A program made the position numbers and the translations under genes. A stretch of DNA of 64,000 bases from Rickettsia felis URRWXCal2 (lineage in GTDB: Bacteria > Pseudomonadota > Alphaproteobacteria > Rickettsiales > Rickettsiaceae): the NCBI GenBank assembly GCA_000012145.1, contig CP000053.1:310001-374000 (forward strand), in the 5' to 3' direction. Positions 44,395 through 54,666 of the stretch are shown piece by piece (the stretch's first letter is position 1; each line of letters opens with the position of its first letter). The notes below the pieces were generated by a model. That model did not search any database. It was not told the origin of the DNA and worked only from the letters and a program-made list of their open reading frames with translations.

Positions 44395-44664
44395 TTACTT
44401 AAATATATCAGAATGAGTGCCTGTGCGTTCAAAAATTATACATTCATTATCAATTTTATAGATTAGTAACCAATTGGGTTCTATGTGACATTCTCTTCGA
44501 CCTATAAAATTTCCGATTAGTTGATGATCTCGATATTTAATAGGTAAAGCTGTTTTATTAACTAATAATTCTATAAGCATTTTTAGTTTATTTAGGTCTT
44601 TGCCTCGCTTAATTGCTAGTTTTATATCTTTTTCAAAAGATTTAGTATAGATAGGTCTAAACAC
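44395..44664 (-). CDS. YafQ-type endoribonuclease toxin
   Basis: The 89-residue product has the YafQ pattern: KSFEKDIKLAIKRGKDLNKL, then YRDHQLIGNFIGRRECHIEP and NWLLIYKIDNECIIFERTGTH ending SDIF, with His, Asp and His residues at the positions of the catalytic set. YafQ cleaves mRNA in translating ribosomes. It is encoded on the minus strand three bases after its antitoxin and its 3' end almost touches cydA. Confidence 0.88.
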   Translation of the reverse strand: MFRPIYTKSFEKDIKLAIKRGKDLNKLKMLIELLVNKTALPIKYRDHQLIGNFIGRRECHIEPNWLLIYKIDNECIIFERTGTHSDIFK

Positions 44665-44667
44665 AAC

Positions 44668-44928
44668 TTAAATACCAAGTTTTTTAAACATTTTCTTTGT
44701 GTTATTAGAGGCAATTAGTCCGATTTTATTATCAGTTGATTCAAATGTTTTTAGAGTAACGGCATTGGGAATTTTTATTGTAGTAGGCCATTTATGTTCG
44801 CGTGCTACGTACTTATATAGCATAGTAACCGCTTGTGTAGGAGTGATGCCAAGCTCATCAAGCACGTTTTCTGCTTCTTCTTTTAATTCCGGATCAACTC
44901 GTGCTCTTATGAAAGCTGATTTAGTCAT
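44668..44928 (-). CDS. RelB/DinJ-type antitoxin
   Basis: The 86-residue product starts MTKSAFIRARVDPELKEEAE and continues with NVLDELGITPTQAVTMLYKY, the ribbon-helix-helix dimerisation domain of DinJ/RelB antitoxins. The C terminus (about 50-86) is the toxin-binding extension. It precedes the YafQ-type gene in the normal antitoxin-toxin order. Confidence 0.88.
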   Translation of the reverse strand: MTKSAFIRARVDPELKEEAENVLDELGITPTQAVTMLYKYVAREHKWPTTIKIPNAVTLKTFESTDNKIGLIASNNTKKMFKKLGI

Positions 44929-45087
44929 ACAATTACTTGAAATTTAACAATGATTACTACTATATTAGTAGCACAAATGAGATACATTAGCAAGAATATT
45001 TGTAACCTTATCTAAAAGAACTCTACAAAAAGAAGAAAAAAATGTATATACTAATATCGTAAATGATATAATTTAAAGAAAAACCTA

Positions 45088-46107
45088 ATGTTAAACTTTG
45101 CACCTTATATAGATTTACCGCTTATTTGGGGTGGTCTTATAGCTACCGCTATTTGTTTATATGTTTTATTAGACGGTTTTGATTTAGGAGTAGGAATCTT
45201 ATTTCCGTTTGCACCTACCGATGATTGCCGTCATAAAATGATCAATTCTATTGCTCCTTTTTGGGACGGTAACGAAACTTGGTTAGTACTTGGCGGCGGC
45301 GGTTTATTTGCAGCTTTCCCGCTGGCATATTCGCTATTAATGCCGGCTTTATATATTCCTATTGCATTGATGTTACTTGGCTTAATCTTTCGAGGTGTAG
45401 CTTTTGAATTCCGTTTTAAGGCTCATATAGGTCATCGTTATATTTGGGATTACGCTTTTCATTTTGGTTCTATGCTTGCTGTTTTTTGTCAAGGTTTAAT
45501 GCTTGGTACGTTTGTCCAAGGAATAGAGATAGAAGGACGAGAATTTGCAGGAGGGAGCTTTGATTTTCTTACTCCCTTCTCCGTTATGACGGGGATAGCA
45601 TTAATATTCGGTTATGCACTCTTAGGTGCTACTTGGCTTATTCTGAAAACAGAAAAGAAAACACAAGATTGGGCTTATAAATCTGCCTTATATATTTTAT
45701 TTTACGTTGCACTTTTTATGGGGCTTGTAAGCTTATGGGTTCCTTTCTTAAATAACCACATAAATCATCGTTGGTTTAGTGTACCTAATATTCACTATTT
45801 ATCGATTGTACCTATTGTAACTGCTTTAATATTTATTAAGTTAATTAAAGCCGTTAAGCAAAAAAAAGAAGTAAAGCCGTTTATTTATACGATCTTGTTA
45901 TTTTTATTAGGATATTTAGGGCTTGCAATAAGTATATGGCCATATATCGTTCCTTATAAAGTTACGCTCGAAACCGCAGCAGCAGCACCGGAGTCACAGT
46001 CTTTACTGTTGATAGGGGCGGGGATATTCCTACCTGTCATACTTGGCTATACTTTCTATTGTTATTATATATTCCGTGGCAAATCATCTCATCATCCGAT
46101 ATATTAA
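45088..46107 (+). CDS. cydB: cytochrome bd-type quinol oxidase subunit II
   Basis: The 339-residue product has about eight membrane helices, with YVLLDGFDLGVGILFPFAPT and APFWDGNETWLVLGGGGLFA, which are CydB signatures. In most genomes it directly follows cydA. Here the gap is 701 bases and holds an antisense toxin-antitoxin pair. A TATAAT box at 45067-45072, just before the start, may provide its own -10 element, but no good -35 is visible. Confidence 0.94.
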   Translation: MLNFAPYIDLPLIWGGLIATAICLYVLLDGFDLGVGILFPFAPTDDCRHKMINSIAPFWDGNETWLVLGGGGLFAAFPLAYSLLMPALYIPIALMLLGLIFRGVAFEFRFKAHIGHRYIWDYAFHFGSMLAVFCQGLMLGTFVQGIEIEGREFAGGSFDFLTPFSVMTGIALIFGYALLGATWLILKTEKKTQDWAYKSALYILFYVALFMGLVSLWVPFLNNHINHRWFSVPNIHYLSIVPIVTALIFIKLIKAVKQKKEVKPFIYTILLFLLGYLGLAISIWPYIVPYKVTLETAAAAPESQSLLLIGAGIFLPVILGYTFYCYYIFRGKSSHHPIY

Positions 46108-46225
46108 AAAAATAACCTCTTGTCTAAAAGGGTGGCAATGGTTTATTATTCTATGGCTCAGCGGATTATTATCCACGCTACTTTTAACTTATATAGTTAA
46201 GCTGGTGTTTAGGGTTATAGGGTAA
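46103..46225 (+). CDS. small membrane subunit of the CIO oxidase (DUF2474-like)
   Basis: Directly after cydB an open frame encodes IKKITSCLKGWQWFIILWLS followed by GLLSTLLLTYIVKLVFRVIG, one hydrophobic helix with a W-rich start. It resembles DUF2474 proteins that are the third gene in cyanide-insensitive oxidase operons. The start is unclear: either ATT at 46103 overlapping the cydB stop, or TTG at 46043 inside cydB. No ATG is available. Confidence 0.5.
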   Translation: MKKITSCLKGWQWFIILWLSGLLSTLLLTYIVKLVFRVIG

Positions 46226-46299
46226 AATTATTGTTAGTACAGTGCAGTAATGTCATTCCTAGCTAAAATAGGTCTTGTTGCATGGTTTGAGAAAAGTGT

Positions 46300-46420
46300 T
46301 CGATGTCATTCCTGCGAAAGCAGGAATCCATAATAAAGCGAGATAGAATGAACTTTTAATTTTAAAAAATTGCTGTATTTATATTTTTTTGGATTCCTGC
46401 TTTCGCAGGAATGACATCGA
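46300..46420. repeat. palindromic repeat with perfect 31-base arms
   Basis: The left arm (46300-46330) begins TCGATGTCATTCCTGCGAAA and the right arm (46390-46420) is its exact reverse complement. Between them are 59 AT-rich bases. Each arm also contains the small palindrome CCTGCGAAAGCAGG. Perfect arms suggest recent spread. Confidence 0.9.
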
Positions 46421-46451
46421 ATATATGCAATGACATTTAAAGTATAGATAT

Positions 46452-47303
46452 ATGGAAAAAATCTCAGCATTTATTATTACCAAAAATGAAGCGGCAAGAA
46501 TAGCACGAGCTATAAATAGCGTAAAAAATATTGTCGATGAAGTTATAGTAGTCGATAGCGAAAGCACAGATGATACGGTAGCAATCGCTGAACAATTAGG
46601 AGCAAAGGTAATAGTAAAGCCGTGGCTTGGCTATGTAGGGCAGAAATCTTTTGCCGAGAGCCTTTGCGTAAATGATTGGATTCTTAATATTGATGCTGAT
46701 GAGGAGTTGTCTAAAGAGTTACAAGACGAAATAGAGTATATTTTTGCCTCTCATAATCAAGATCGTTATTTAGCTTATCAAATAAAGCTGTTAATAATGC
46801 ATCGTAATGACCAAAAGCCACGAATGTTTGCTCCGTTTAATAAATGTACTCGGTTGTATAATAAAAAATTTGCAAGTTTTGCAAATACCGTAAATAGTAC
46901 TACTCATGATTCGGTGGTATTTAACAAAGATGTTGATTTTGCAGGTAAAATTTATCTATTAAATGAAGCTGCTTATCATTATTCCGGTACTTCAATTGAG
47001 CAGTTGGTAACTAAAGCAAATTTTTATTCTAGCGAGCAAGCAAAAGATTTAGTTAAGCAAGGAAAAAAACTTTCAAATTTTCGTTTAACAACTGAAATGA
47101 TATGGTGGTTTTTTAAAGCGTTTTTTATCAGACGCTATTTTGTATTCGGTTTTGACGGCTTTGTAGATTCAATGATTTTTGCCTTTGCAAGATTTCTAAG
47201 GCTTGCAAAATTAAGAGAGTCGTTGCTTAAATCAAAAAACGTCATTGCGAGGAGCGAAGCGACGTGGCAATCTAGAAAAAATAATAAAAATTCTACAAAT
47301 TAG
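46452..47303 (+). CDS. family-2 glycosyltransferase with a repeat-derived C terminus
   Basis: The 283-residue product begins MEKISAFIITKNEAARIARA and has the GT-A motifs VDEVIVVDSESTDDTVAIAE and WILNIDADEELSKELQDEIE (DxD). This is the WaaE/KdtX-like branch that adds sugars to lipopolysaccharide core or related glycans. The last 21 residues (VIARSEATWQSRKNNKNSTN) are the direct translation of a GTCATTGCGAGG repeat at 47240-47357, so the original end has been replaced or extended. Confidence 0.88.
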   Translation: MEKISAFIITKNEAARIARAINSVKNIVDEVIVVDSESTDDTVAIAEQLGAKVIVKPWLGYVGQKSFAESLCVNDWILNIDADEELSKELQDEIEYIFASHNQDRYLAYQIKLLIMHRNDQKPRMFAPFNKCTRLYNKKFASFANTVNSTTHDSVVFNKDVDFAGKIYLLNEAAYHYSGTSIEQLVTKANFYSSEQAKDLVKQGKKLSNFRLTTEMIWWFFKAFFIRRYFVFGFDGFVDSMIFAFARFLRLAKLRESLLKSKNVIARSEATWQSRKNNKNSTN

Positions 47304-47357
47304 CATTTTTAAACTGAATTGCTTCGTCAAAACTTACAGTTTTTCCTCGCAATGACG
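47240..47357. repeat. GTCATTGCGAGG-family palindromic repeat overlapping a gene end
   Basis: CGTCATTGCGAGGAGCGAAG at 47240 begins inside the glycosyltransferase frame and ends with TTCCTCGCAATGACG at 47357, in the spacer before the M16 peptidase gene. The stop codon of the glycosyltransferase lies within it. Confidence 0.9.
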
Positions 47358-47381
47358 AGTTAGAAATTAAAAAAGTAGATT

Positions 47382-48620
47382 ATGAAAGAAAATTTTAACA
47401 TTAGTAAATTGAAAAACGGCTTAACGGTTTTGACGTATAACATGCCTTACGTTGATTCGGTAGCGATAAATTTAATTACCAAAGTCGGGAGTCGCTACGA
47501 AAATTCGGAAGAGGAGGGGATATCCCACTTTCTTGAGCATATGGCTTTTAAAGGTACAACAACAAGAACGGCAAAACAAATAGCCGAAGAATTTGACGAG
47601 ATAGGCGGTCATTTTAACGCTTATACAGGTCATGAAAAGACAATATATTACGCACGAGTATTATCTGAGAATTGCGATAAAGCCCTGAATATACTTGCCG
47701 ATATAATACAAAATTCTATCTTTGCTGAAGAAGAGATAGCAAAGGAATATCAGGTAATATTACAGGAAATAGCCCATAGTCAGGATAATCCCGATGATTT
47801 AATATATGAGAAGTTTTATAGCAGTGTTTATAAGGATCAGCCGCTCGGTAAACCGATTCTTGGAGCAAGCAAAACATTATCTAGTTTTACTAAAGAGCAT
47901 TTTTTGAGTTTTATAGATAAACATTATAACGCTGGAAATTTGTATTTATCGGTTGCCGGTAATGTTGATCACGATAAAATAGTAAGTAGTGCAGAGCGAT
48001 TGTTTTCTTCTTTAAAGCAAGGAGAAAAAAGTAATTTTCTTCCTGCAAAATATATAGGAGGTAATAGCTTTATCAATAAGGATTTGGAGCAGACTACTTT
48101 AATCCTTGGTTTTGAAGGAACGCCTTATATTAACTTAGAAAGGCTTTACCGAACCCAGTTACTTGCTATAATATTTGGAGGTGGTATGTCTTCACGTTTA
48201 TTTCAGCATATTCGTGAAAAATTAGGTCTTGCATATGCGGTGGGTAGTTATAATAGTACATATTCTGATAGCGGGGTATTTACTATTTATGCAAGTACCG
48301 CACATGATAAATTGGAGTTATTATACAAAGAGCTTAAAACCGAAATAACCAAGATGACTGAGAAAGTTAATGAAGAAGAGATGATTAGAGCTAAAACGCA
48401 ACTACGAAGTAATTTGTTGATGGCACAAGAAAAAGTAGCTTATAAATCAGAAGAAATTGGTAAAAATTATGCAGCTTTTGGTAAATATATTCCTCCTGAA
48501 GAGATTATGGAAATTATTACTAATATAAAAGCCGATGACATTATTAATACGGCAAATAAAATATTTAGTAGTATTACTACATCGGCAATTATCGGTCCGA
48601 ATGATCTTAGAGGGTTTTAA
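47382..48620 (+). CDS. M16-family zinc peptidase (processing-peptidase type)
   Basis: The 412-residue product has the inverted zinc motif HFLEH in [20 protein letters not shown] (about residues 49-68) and the downstream zinc ligand Glu in [20 protein letters not shown]. The C-terminal half is the catalytically inactive repeat of the fold. It is related to mitochondrial processing peptidase. A role in degrading or processing small peptides is likely. Confidence 0.93.
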   Translation: MKENFNISKLKNGLTVLTYNMPYVDSVAINLITKVGSRYENSEEEGISHFLEHMAFKGTTTRTAKQIAEEFDEIGGHFNAYTGHEKTIYYARVLSENCDKALNILADIIQNSIFAEEEIAKEYQVILQEIAHSQDNPDDLIYEKFYSSVYKDQPLGKPILGASKTLSSFTKEHFLSFIDKHYNAGNLYLSVAGNVDHDKIVSSAERLFSSLKQGEKSNFLPAKYIGGNSFINKDLEQTTLILGFEGTPYINLERLYRTQLLAIIFGGGMSSRLFQHIREKLGLAYAVGSYNSTYSDSGVFTIYASTAHDKLELLYKELKTEITKMTEKVNEEEMIRAKTQLRSNLLMAQEKVAYKSEEIGKNYAAFGKYIPPEEIMEIITNIKADDIINTANKIFSSITTSAIIGPNDLRGF

Positions 48621-48636
48621 TGTTATGTTTGGATAC

Positions 48637-48732
48637 CGTCATTGCGAGGAAAAATTGAAAATTTTGACTAAGCAATCTCAGGAGTATTGATTCATGAGAT
48701 TGTCACGCATTCTATGAATGCTCGCAATGACG
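48637..48732. repeat. GTCATTGCGAGG-family palindromic repeat
   Basis: CGTCATTGCGAGGAAAAATT and the closing GCTCGCAATGACG form the inverted ends. Inner arms AGCAATCTCAGG and ATGAGATTGTCACG. It separates the M16 gene from purC. Confidence 0.85.
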
Positions 48733-48800
48733 GAAAAATTGCTCCACGTCACAATGCCCGCTTGTAATGACGATGAAAATGAATTTTGAGAAAATAACAA

Positions 48801-49511
48801 ATGAAAACACAACTTTACAAAGGTTCAAGTAAAATTCTATATTCCGCCGAAGAAGATTTTTTACTTATAATGGCCTTTTCCGATAATGTTACCTTAGAAA
48901 GCGGTGAAATTATTGAGATCTCAGGCAAGGGAGTACTTAATAATAATATTTCTTCCTTTCTAATGGATAAACTGGAAATGAACGGCATTGAAAATCATTT
49001 TATTGAAAAAATAAATATGAGGGAGCAATTAATTCAATATGTTGAGGTTTTTCCGGTACAAGTAATAATATCATCGGTAGCGTGCGGTAGATTTGTAAAA
49101 GAATTCGGTATGGACGAAGGGTATGTATTTGATAAACCGATCATTGATTTTAAGGTCCGAAGTCGTGAATTTAAATATCCGATAGTTAATGAGTATCAAA
49201 TATTAAATTTCGGCTGGTTAACTAGGGATGAAATTAAAGCGGTAAAAGAGCAAGCTTTGCGTATATATGATTTTCTAAGCGGCTTATTTATCGGTGTCGG
49301 GATTCGTCTTGTCGAATGTAAATTAGAATTTGGGCGTGTGTTTAATGGTGAAGAATCTATCATTATGTTAACTGATGAAATTAGTCCGGATAATTGTAGG
49401 TTATGGCATATTAACAGTAATGAAAAATTGGGATTTGAATTGCTTGAAAACGAGCCTAATAAAGCTTTTGAATCATATCAGCTAATAGCTGATCGTTTAA
49501 AAGAAAAATAA
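48801..49511 (+). CDS. purC: SAICAR synthetase
   Basis: PurC joins aspartate to carboxyaminoimidazole ribonucleotide in purine synthesis. The 236-residue product begins MKTQLYKGSSKILYSAEEDF. It has SSFLMDKLEMNGIENHF, then PVQVIISSVACGRFVKEFGM and ISPDNCRLWHINSNEKLGFE, all PurC signatures. The length is normal for the short bacterial form. No other purine-synthesis gene is near, and Rickettsia in general is considered to import nucleotides, which makes its retention notable. Confidence 0.93.
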   Translation: MKTQLYKGSSKILYSAEEDFLLIMAFSDNVTLESGEIIEISGKGVLNNNISSFLMDKLEMNGIENHFIEKINMREQLIQYVEVFPVQVIISSVACGRFVKEFGMDEGYVFDKPIIDFKVRSREFKYPIVNEYQILNFGWLTRDEIKAVKEQALRIYDFLSGLFIGVGIRLVECKLEFGRVFNGEESIIMLTDEISPDNCRLWHINSNEKLGFELLENEPNKAFESYQLIADRLKEK

Positions 49512-49596
49512 ATATATTTTTAAAGCAATATATGCTATTTTGGACTTGAAAAACACTCCAATGTCGTACCGGTTTTGTTGCATGGTTCGGTTTCAT

Positions 49597-49693
49597 CGTC
49601 ATTGCGAGCGAACGTTAGTGAGCGTGGCAATCTCAGGAATTCGTCCCAAGATTGCTTCGTCAATTTACTATTGTAAATTTCCTCGCAATGACG
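49597..49693. repeat. GTCATTGCGAGG-family palindromic repeat
   Basis: CGTCATTGCGAGCGAACGTT and the closing TTCCTCGCAATGACG define it. It makes up most of a short open frame at 49540-49731, which I therefore do not call a gene. Confidence 0.85.
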
Positions 49694-49752
49694 ATTTGGT
49701 ATCCACACAAGGAAACATTTTTGATTTTTAATAATTTTTTACAGTAAAAAAG

Positions 49753-51354
49753 ATGAAAATACGATTTATTATAATAAGTTTTATAGCTCTAATCTTAGTG
49801 GGATGGGGATATGCTGCTTATAAATTTGAACATCAAAGTAAAGAGAATATTATCTCTATTCTTGATGAATACGGGGAATATGTAACCTATGATTCAATAA
49901 AAGTTAATAAATATGGATTTAGTATTACTTTAAATAAAGTAATGTTAAAACCTATAGATTTTTATTTTGATGAAATAGTTATTAGGCATATACCGTTTTT
50001 AAATATTACAAAAATTGATTCTTACGGAAATGATGTAAAGATTACTATCGCTCAAGATGAAAAAAATATTTTTTACTCACCTGATCATCATACAACAATT
50101 TGGTTTAGAAAATCTTTATTTAATAGAGAGCCTGATTATTGGAAATTAAGCTTGAGTGACAATAAATCAACTCTTTATAGTTCTTTAGATGCAGAAAAAT
50201 TAGCAGAAAGTGATATTAGCAATTCTGTAATTACTAATACTAAAACATCAGATAACCTTAATTTGTTAATTTTGGATGGAGAAAATACTGTTTCTTTTAT
50301 TTCTGAAAATTACAGAGGAAATTTATATGATAAAATTTTTGAATTTTTGAGAGATAAAATAGCTAATGACTCTGATACTGCTTCCTTTGAGTATGGTTTG
50401 ACAAAGTTAGATATATTGAATTTACCTATTTCTTACAATTCCAAATTAAAGCTTAAATATAGTGATGAACTATTAGCTCTTGGAAAATTATTAATTCAAA
50501 ACTTTTCTCTAAATCAAAAGCAAGATGAAAATATGCATGCTGTTATTTTTATGCAGATGTTAGGAGAATTAGTAAAAGGTAAACCGTTTTTATTCTCTTG
50601 TGATATTGAAAGAAAAGGAAAAGTAGAAAGTTATTTATATAAATTAAATATAGAAAAAGATAAAATTTTTGATTTTGCTTTAAATAGTAAATCTACTATA
50701 GAACCTTCTGAAACATACCAAAAAACAGCAGTTGAAGCTTTAGGAAGCTACTTTAGTAATGGTTTAAATAAAAGAGCCGAATTAGATAAAATTTTTAAAC
50801 TAACTAGCCCTATTACTCAAGAAGACGGAGAAAAAGTAATGGGTGTTTTTGCAAAAATAAATAATTCCGAATTTAATTTAAAAGGTGAGTTTGATCCTGA
50901 AGCAAAAAAATTATCCGGTAAAACTAATCTTGTTATGGATGATTTTAATTTTGCTATTGATATTGATATGCCTAATTTAGATAATCCTCTGAATCTAGAA
51001 AGTGTAATAAAATTATCGGATCCAAATGCGTTTATAAATAATTTTGTGAATTATACCGATAATGCCGTAATACCGGTACTTAATAAAATGGAAGGTTCTA
51101 AGGAATTTGCTTTAAACCTAGGAAAACAATCTTCAGTAATTAAGCAATACGGCTTTAGGGCAATAGAAGCTTTTAGTAAAAATTCTGAATTAAAAGACGG
51201 TGAATCTTTAGTAGTTGATGTGAAAGGTAAAGATACCGGACTAACCTTTAATGATAAAGCTATTGATCAGATTTTTGGTGATGCTAGAGTATTAGAATTT
51301 ATGAATGCCATGGCTCAAATAGAGCAAGAAAGAAAACAAGTTGTCGGTAAATAA
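49753..51354 (+). CDS. membrane-anchored protein of unknown function (DUF2125/AsmA-like)
   Basis: The 533-residue product starts with one membrane helix (IRFIIISFIALILVGWGYAA) followed by a long soluble region rich in beta-strands. GFSITLNKVMLKPIDFYFDE near residue 56 and later repeats of the type IKLSDPN and FALNLGKQSS suggest a lipid-transfer-like or AsmA/DUF2125-style periplasmic domain. I do not see catalytic motifs. The assignment to DUF2125 is only by general appearance. Confidence 0.55.
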   Translation: MKIRFIIISFIALILVGWGYAAYKFEHQSKENIISILDEYGEYVTYDSIKVNKYGFSITLNKVMLKPIDFYFDEIVIRHIPFLNITKIDSYGNDVKITIAQDEKNIFYSPDHHTTIWFRKSLFNREPDYWKLSLSDNKSTLYSSLDAEKLAESDISNSVITNTKTSDNLNLLILDGENTVSFISENYRGNLYDKIFEFLRDKIANDSDTASFEYGLTKLDILNLPISYNSKLKLKYSDELLALGKLLIQNFSLNQKQDENMHAVIFMQMLGELVKGKPFLFSCDIERKGKVESYLYKLNIEKDKIFDFALNSKSTIEPSETYQKTAVEALGSYFSNGLNKRAELDKIFKLTSPITQEDGEKVMGVFAKINNSEFNLKGEFDPEAKKLSGKTNLVMDDFNFAIDIDMPNLDNPLNLESVIKLSDPNAFINNFVNYTDNAVIPVLNKMEGSKEFALNLGKQSSVIKQYGFRAIEAFSKNSELKDGESLVVDVKGKDTGLTFNDKAIDQIFGDARVLEFMNAMAQIEQERKQVVGK

Positions 51355-51396
51355 TTTAAAGTATTGTTCAGTTAGAGAAATTGTCATCCTAGCTAA

Positions 51397-51570
51397 CTTA
51401 ATCGACATTGTTGCGAGGATCGTTTTATGTCATTCTTGGCTAGAAGCGAGAATCCAGTAAAACCTATAAAAAGCTTGTTTTTTATAGATTTATTTTATCA
51501 AATATGTAACTTCTATATCAATATTGAAGTCATTTTTTTGGAACCCATGGTTAAGCCGTGGGGTGGCAGT
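51397..51570. repeat. dispersed repeat resembling that at 60215-60345
   Basis: TAACTTAATCGACATTG, AGCGAGAATCCAGTAA, AACCTATAAAAAGCTTG and TTTATTTTATCAAATATG match, in the same order, the segment at 60215-60300 (AGCGGGAATCTAGTAA, ACATATAAAAAATTTAT, TTTGTTTTATCAAATATA). A short open frame here (51427-51696) is repeat-derived and is not called as a gene. Confidence 0.6.
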
Positions 51571-51604
51571 GAAAAATCTGTGAACACTCATTCGCTTATA
51601 ATTA

Positions 51605-51700
51605 GGAATTTGAAAGAGACACTTCATCTTGAACCGCAGCATATACAAACGTACGTGAAGACTTGGTTACCTACTCGACGTATAAATTACCCCTAGACGT
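51605..51700. repeat. decayed RPE-1-type palindromic element
   Basis: In one frame the sequence reads EFERDTSS-TAAYTNVREDLV followed by TYSTYKLPLDVEFQKKS. This resembles the peptide encoded by Rickettsia palindromic element 1 (EFEGDTEHRTAAY..VREDAST, then GSTYKLPLEA). It is interrupted by a stop and lies outside any gene. Confidence 0.55.
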
Positions 51701-51730
51701 AGAGTTTCAAAAGAAGTCTATTGTATTAAG

Positions 51731-52022
51731 TTATAATTTGATTGACGCTCTTAATGGATCTGTCAATTTTTCTAGGGTTTTACTCAGATTATTAAATGTT
51801 AAGTCTTTATAGCCTGTTTCTTTAACAATTTTCCGTAGTGTTGGAGTAGGTTTTACCATATGATTGATTTTATTTTTTGCAGGAAATACCCATAAGCTAT
51901 TACTTTTTTGTTTTCTTCTATATAAAATCTGAATTGCCTCATCAGTAAGAGATAAATAGCGTGATTTTTCTTTTTTAATATTTGATATATTCCATATCTT
52001 ATTTTGTAAATCGATATCACCC
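51731..52022 (-). pseudogene. tyrosine integrase fragment joined to the duplication border
   Basis: The frame reads AWGDIDLQNKIWNISNIKKE then KSRYLSLTDEAIQILYRRKQ and WVFPAKNKINHMVKPTPTL, typical of the catalytic domain of phage-type tyrosine integrases (WxDIDLEN..W.IP..K......PL...A..IL). The HDLRRT box is changed to FNNLSKT, and the N-terminal part is missing because the duplication starts at 52023. It is a relic. Confidence 0.7.
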
Positions 52023-52127
52023 CATGCCATATATAACAAAATCGTAATATTCAAGACCTGACCCTAATGAAGTAAATAAAGCTACTTTTAAAGGGATATT
52101 ACTATTTACATTCTTTGCGTTTAACAT
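52023..52127 (-). pseudogene. first 35 codons of the ProP-like gene, copy 2
   Basis: This segment is the reverse complement of 13763-13867 and encodes MLNAKNVNSNIPLKVALFTS to the start of TM1. The copy ends abruptly inside the codon for Met35 and is joined to the integrase fragment. It marks the inner end of the inverted duplication. Confidence 0.85.
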
Positions 52128-52398
52128 TTTATTAACTCTTTATTTAATTTAGTTTTTATCAGAATTTTATTATCTTCATAAATCTCTTGAAAAAAGTAAT
52201 TATTATCATTTATTAAAACGTTCTATTATTTCCTCTAACCCTCTATACACTAATAAATCCTTTAAATCAATCTCAACTCATTTATTCACACTTTTAGTTA
52301 AATTTCTATTGCATTCTTAAAACTCCTTACTATGATTCTGTCTATAGCTCAATTTTAACAAAATATTAAAATTTATAGAATTTAATAAGGAGTAGATT

Positions 52399-52557
52399 AT
52401 GCTTAAATGGTGGTTTCAAACTCAATATGATAGGCTAATAGAAGCAATAAGAACAAAAAACATAGAAGAAGCTCAAAGATTAATTGCTGAAATGAGTATT
52501 ACTGAATTAAACAAAGTTGATAGTAAAGGGGAAACAGTATTAACTTGGGCTGCTTGA
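52399..52557 (+). pseudogene. N-terminal fragment of an ankyrin-type protein, copy 2
   Basis: This is the inverted identical copy of 13333-13491: 52 codons starting MLKWWFQTQYDRLIEAIRTK and ending in the first half of an ankyrin repeat (DSKGETVLTWAA), then TGA. AAGGAG provides a ribosome binding site. It may be expressed as a small peptide but is probably a remnant. Confidence 0.6.
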
Positions 52558-52752
52558 ATACGAGTTTATTGTGTGAAAAATGCTGATTGGAATAAGGCTA
52601 ATATTTGACTAATTAAGGGTAGGGGATAAGACATAACGCGGCTTAAGCGTAGCCTGAATCATGTTAGCAACGGAAGTAAAATGATACAGAGCAACGGATG
52701 AAAATTGATACAGTATTAAAGTAATATCTTCTGGATAAGGAGGTAATGAATA

Positions 52753-54579
<1,827 letters not shown>

Positions 54580-54666
54580 ATATCAGATAATTTTTTTTAT
54601 GATACTGTATCATTTTTCAGCCGATGCTTATTAAATATCTGTATCATTTTTCGACCGGTGTTGACA

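Noticed and set aside
49540..49731. 63-residue open frame after purC
   Set aside because: Most of it is a palindromic repeat read through, with no ribosome binding site and no family similarity.
51427..51696. 89-residue open frame before the integrase relic
   Set aside because: It covers a dispersed repeat and a decayed RPE-1-like element, and its first part MSFLARSENPVKP is the translation of the repeat.
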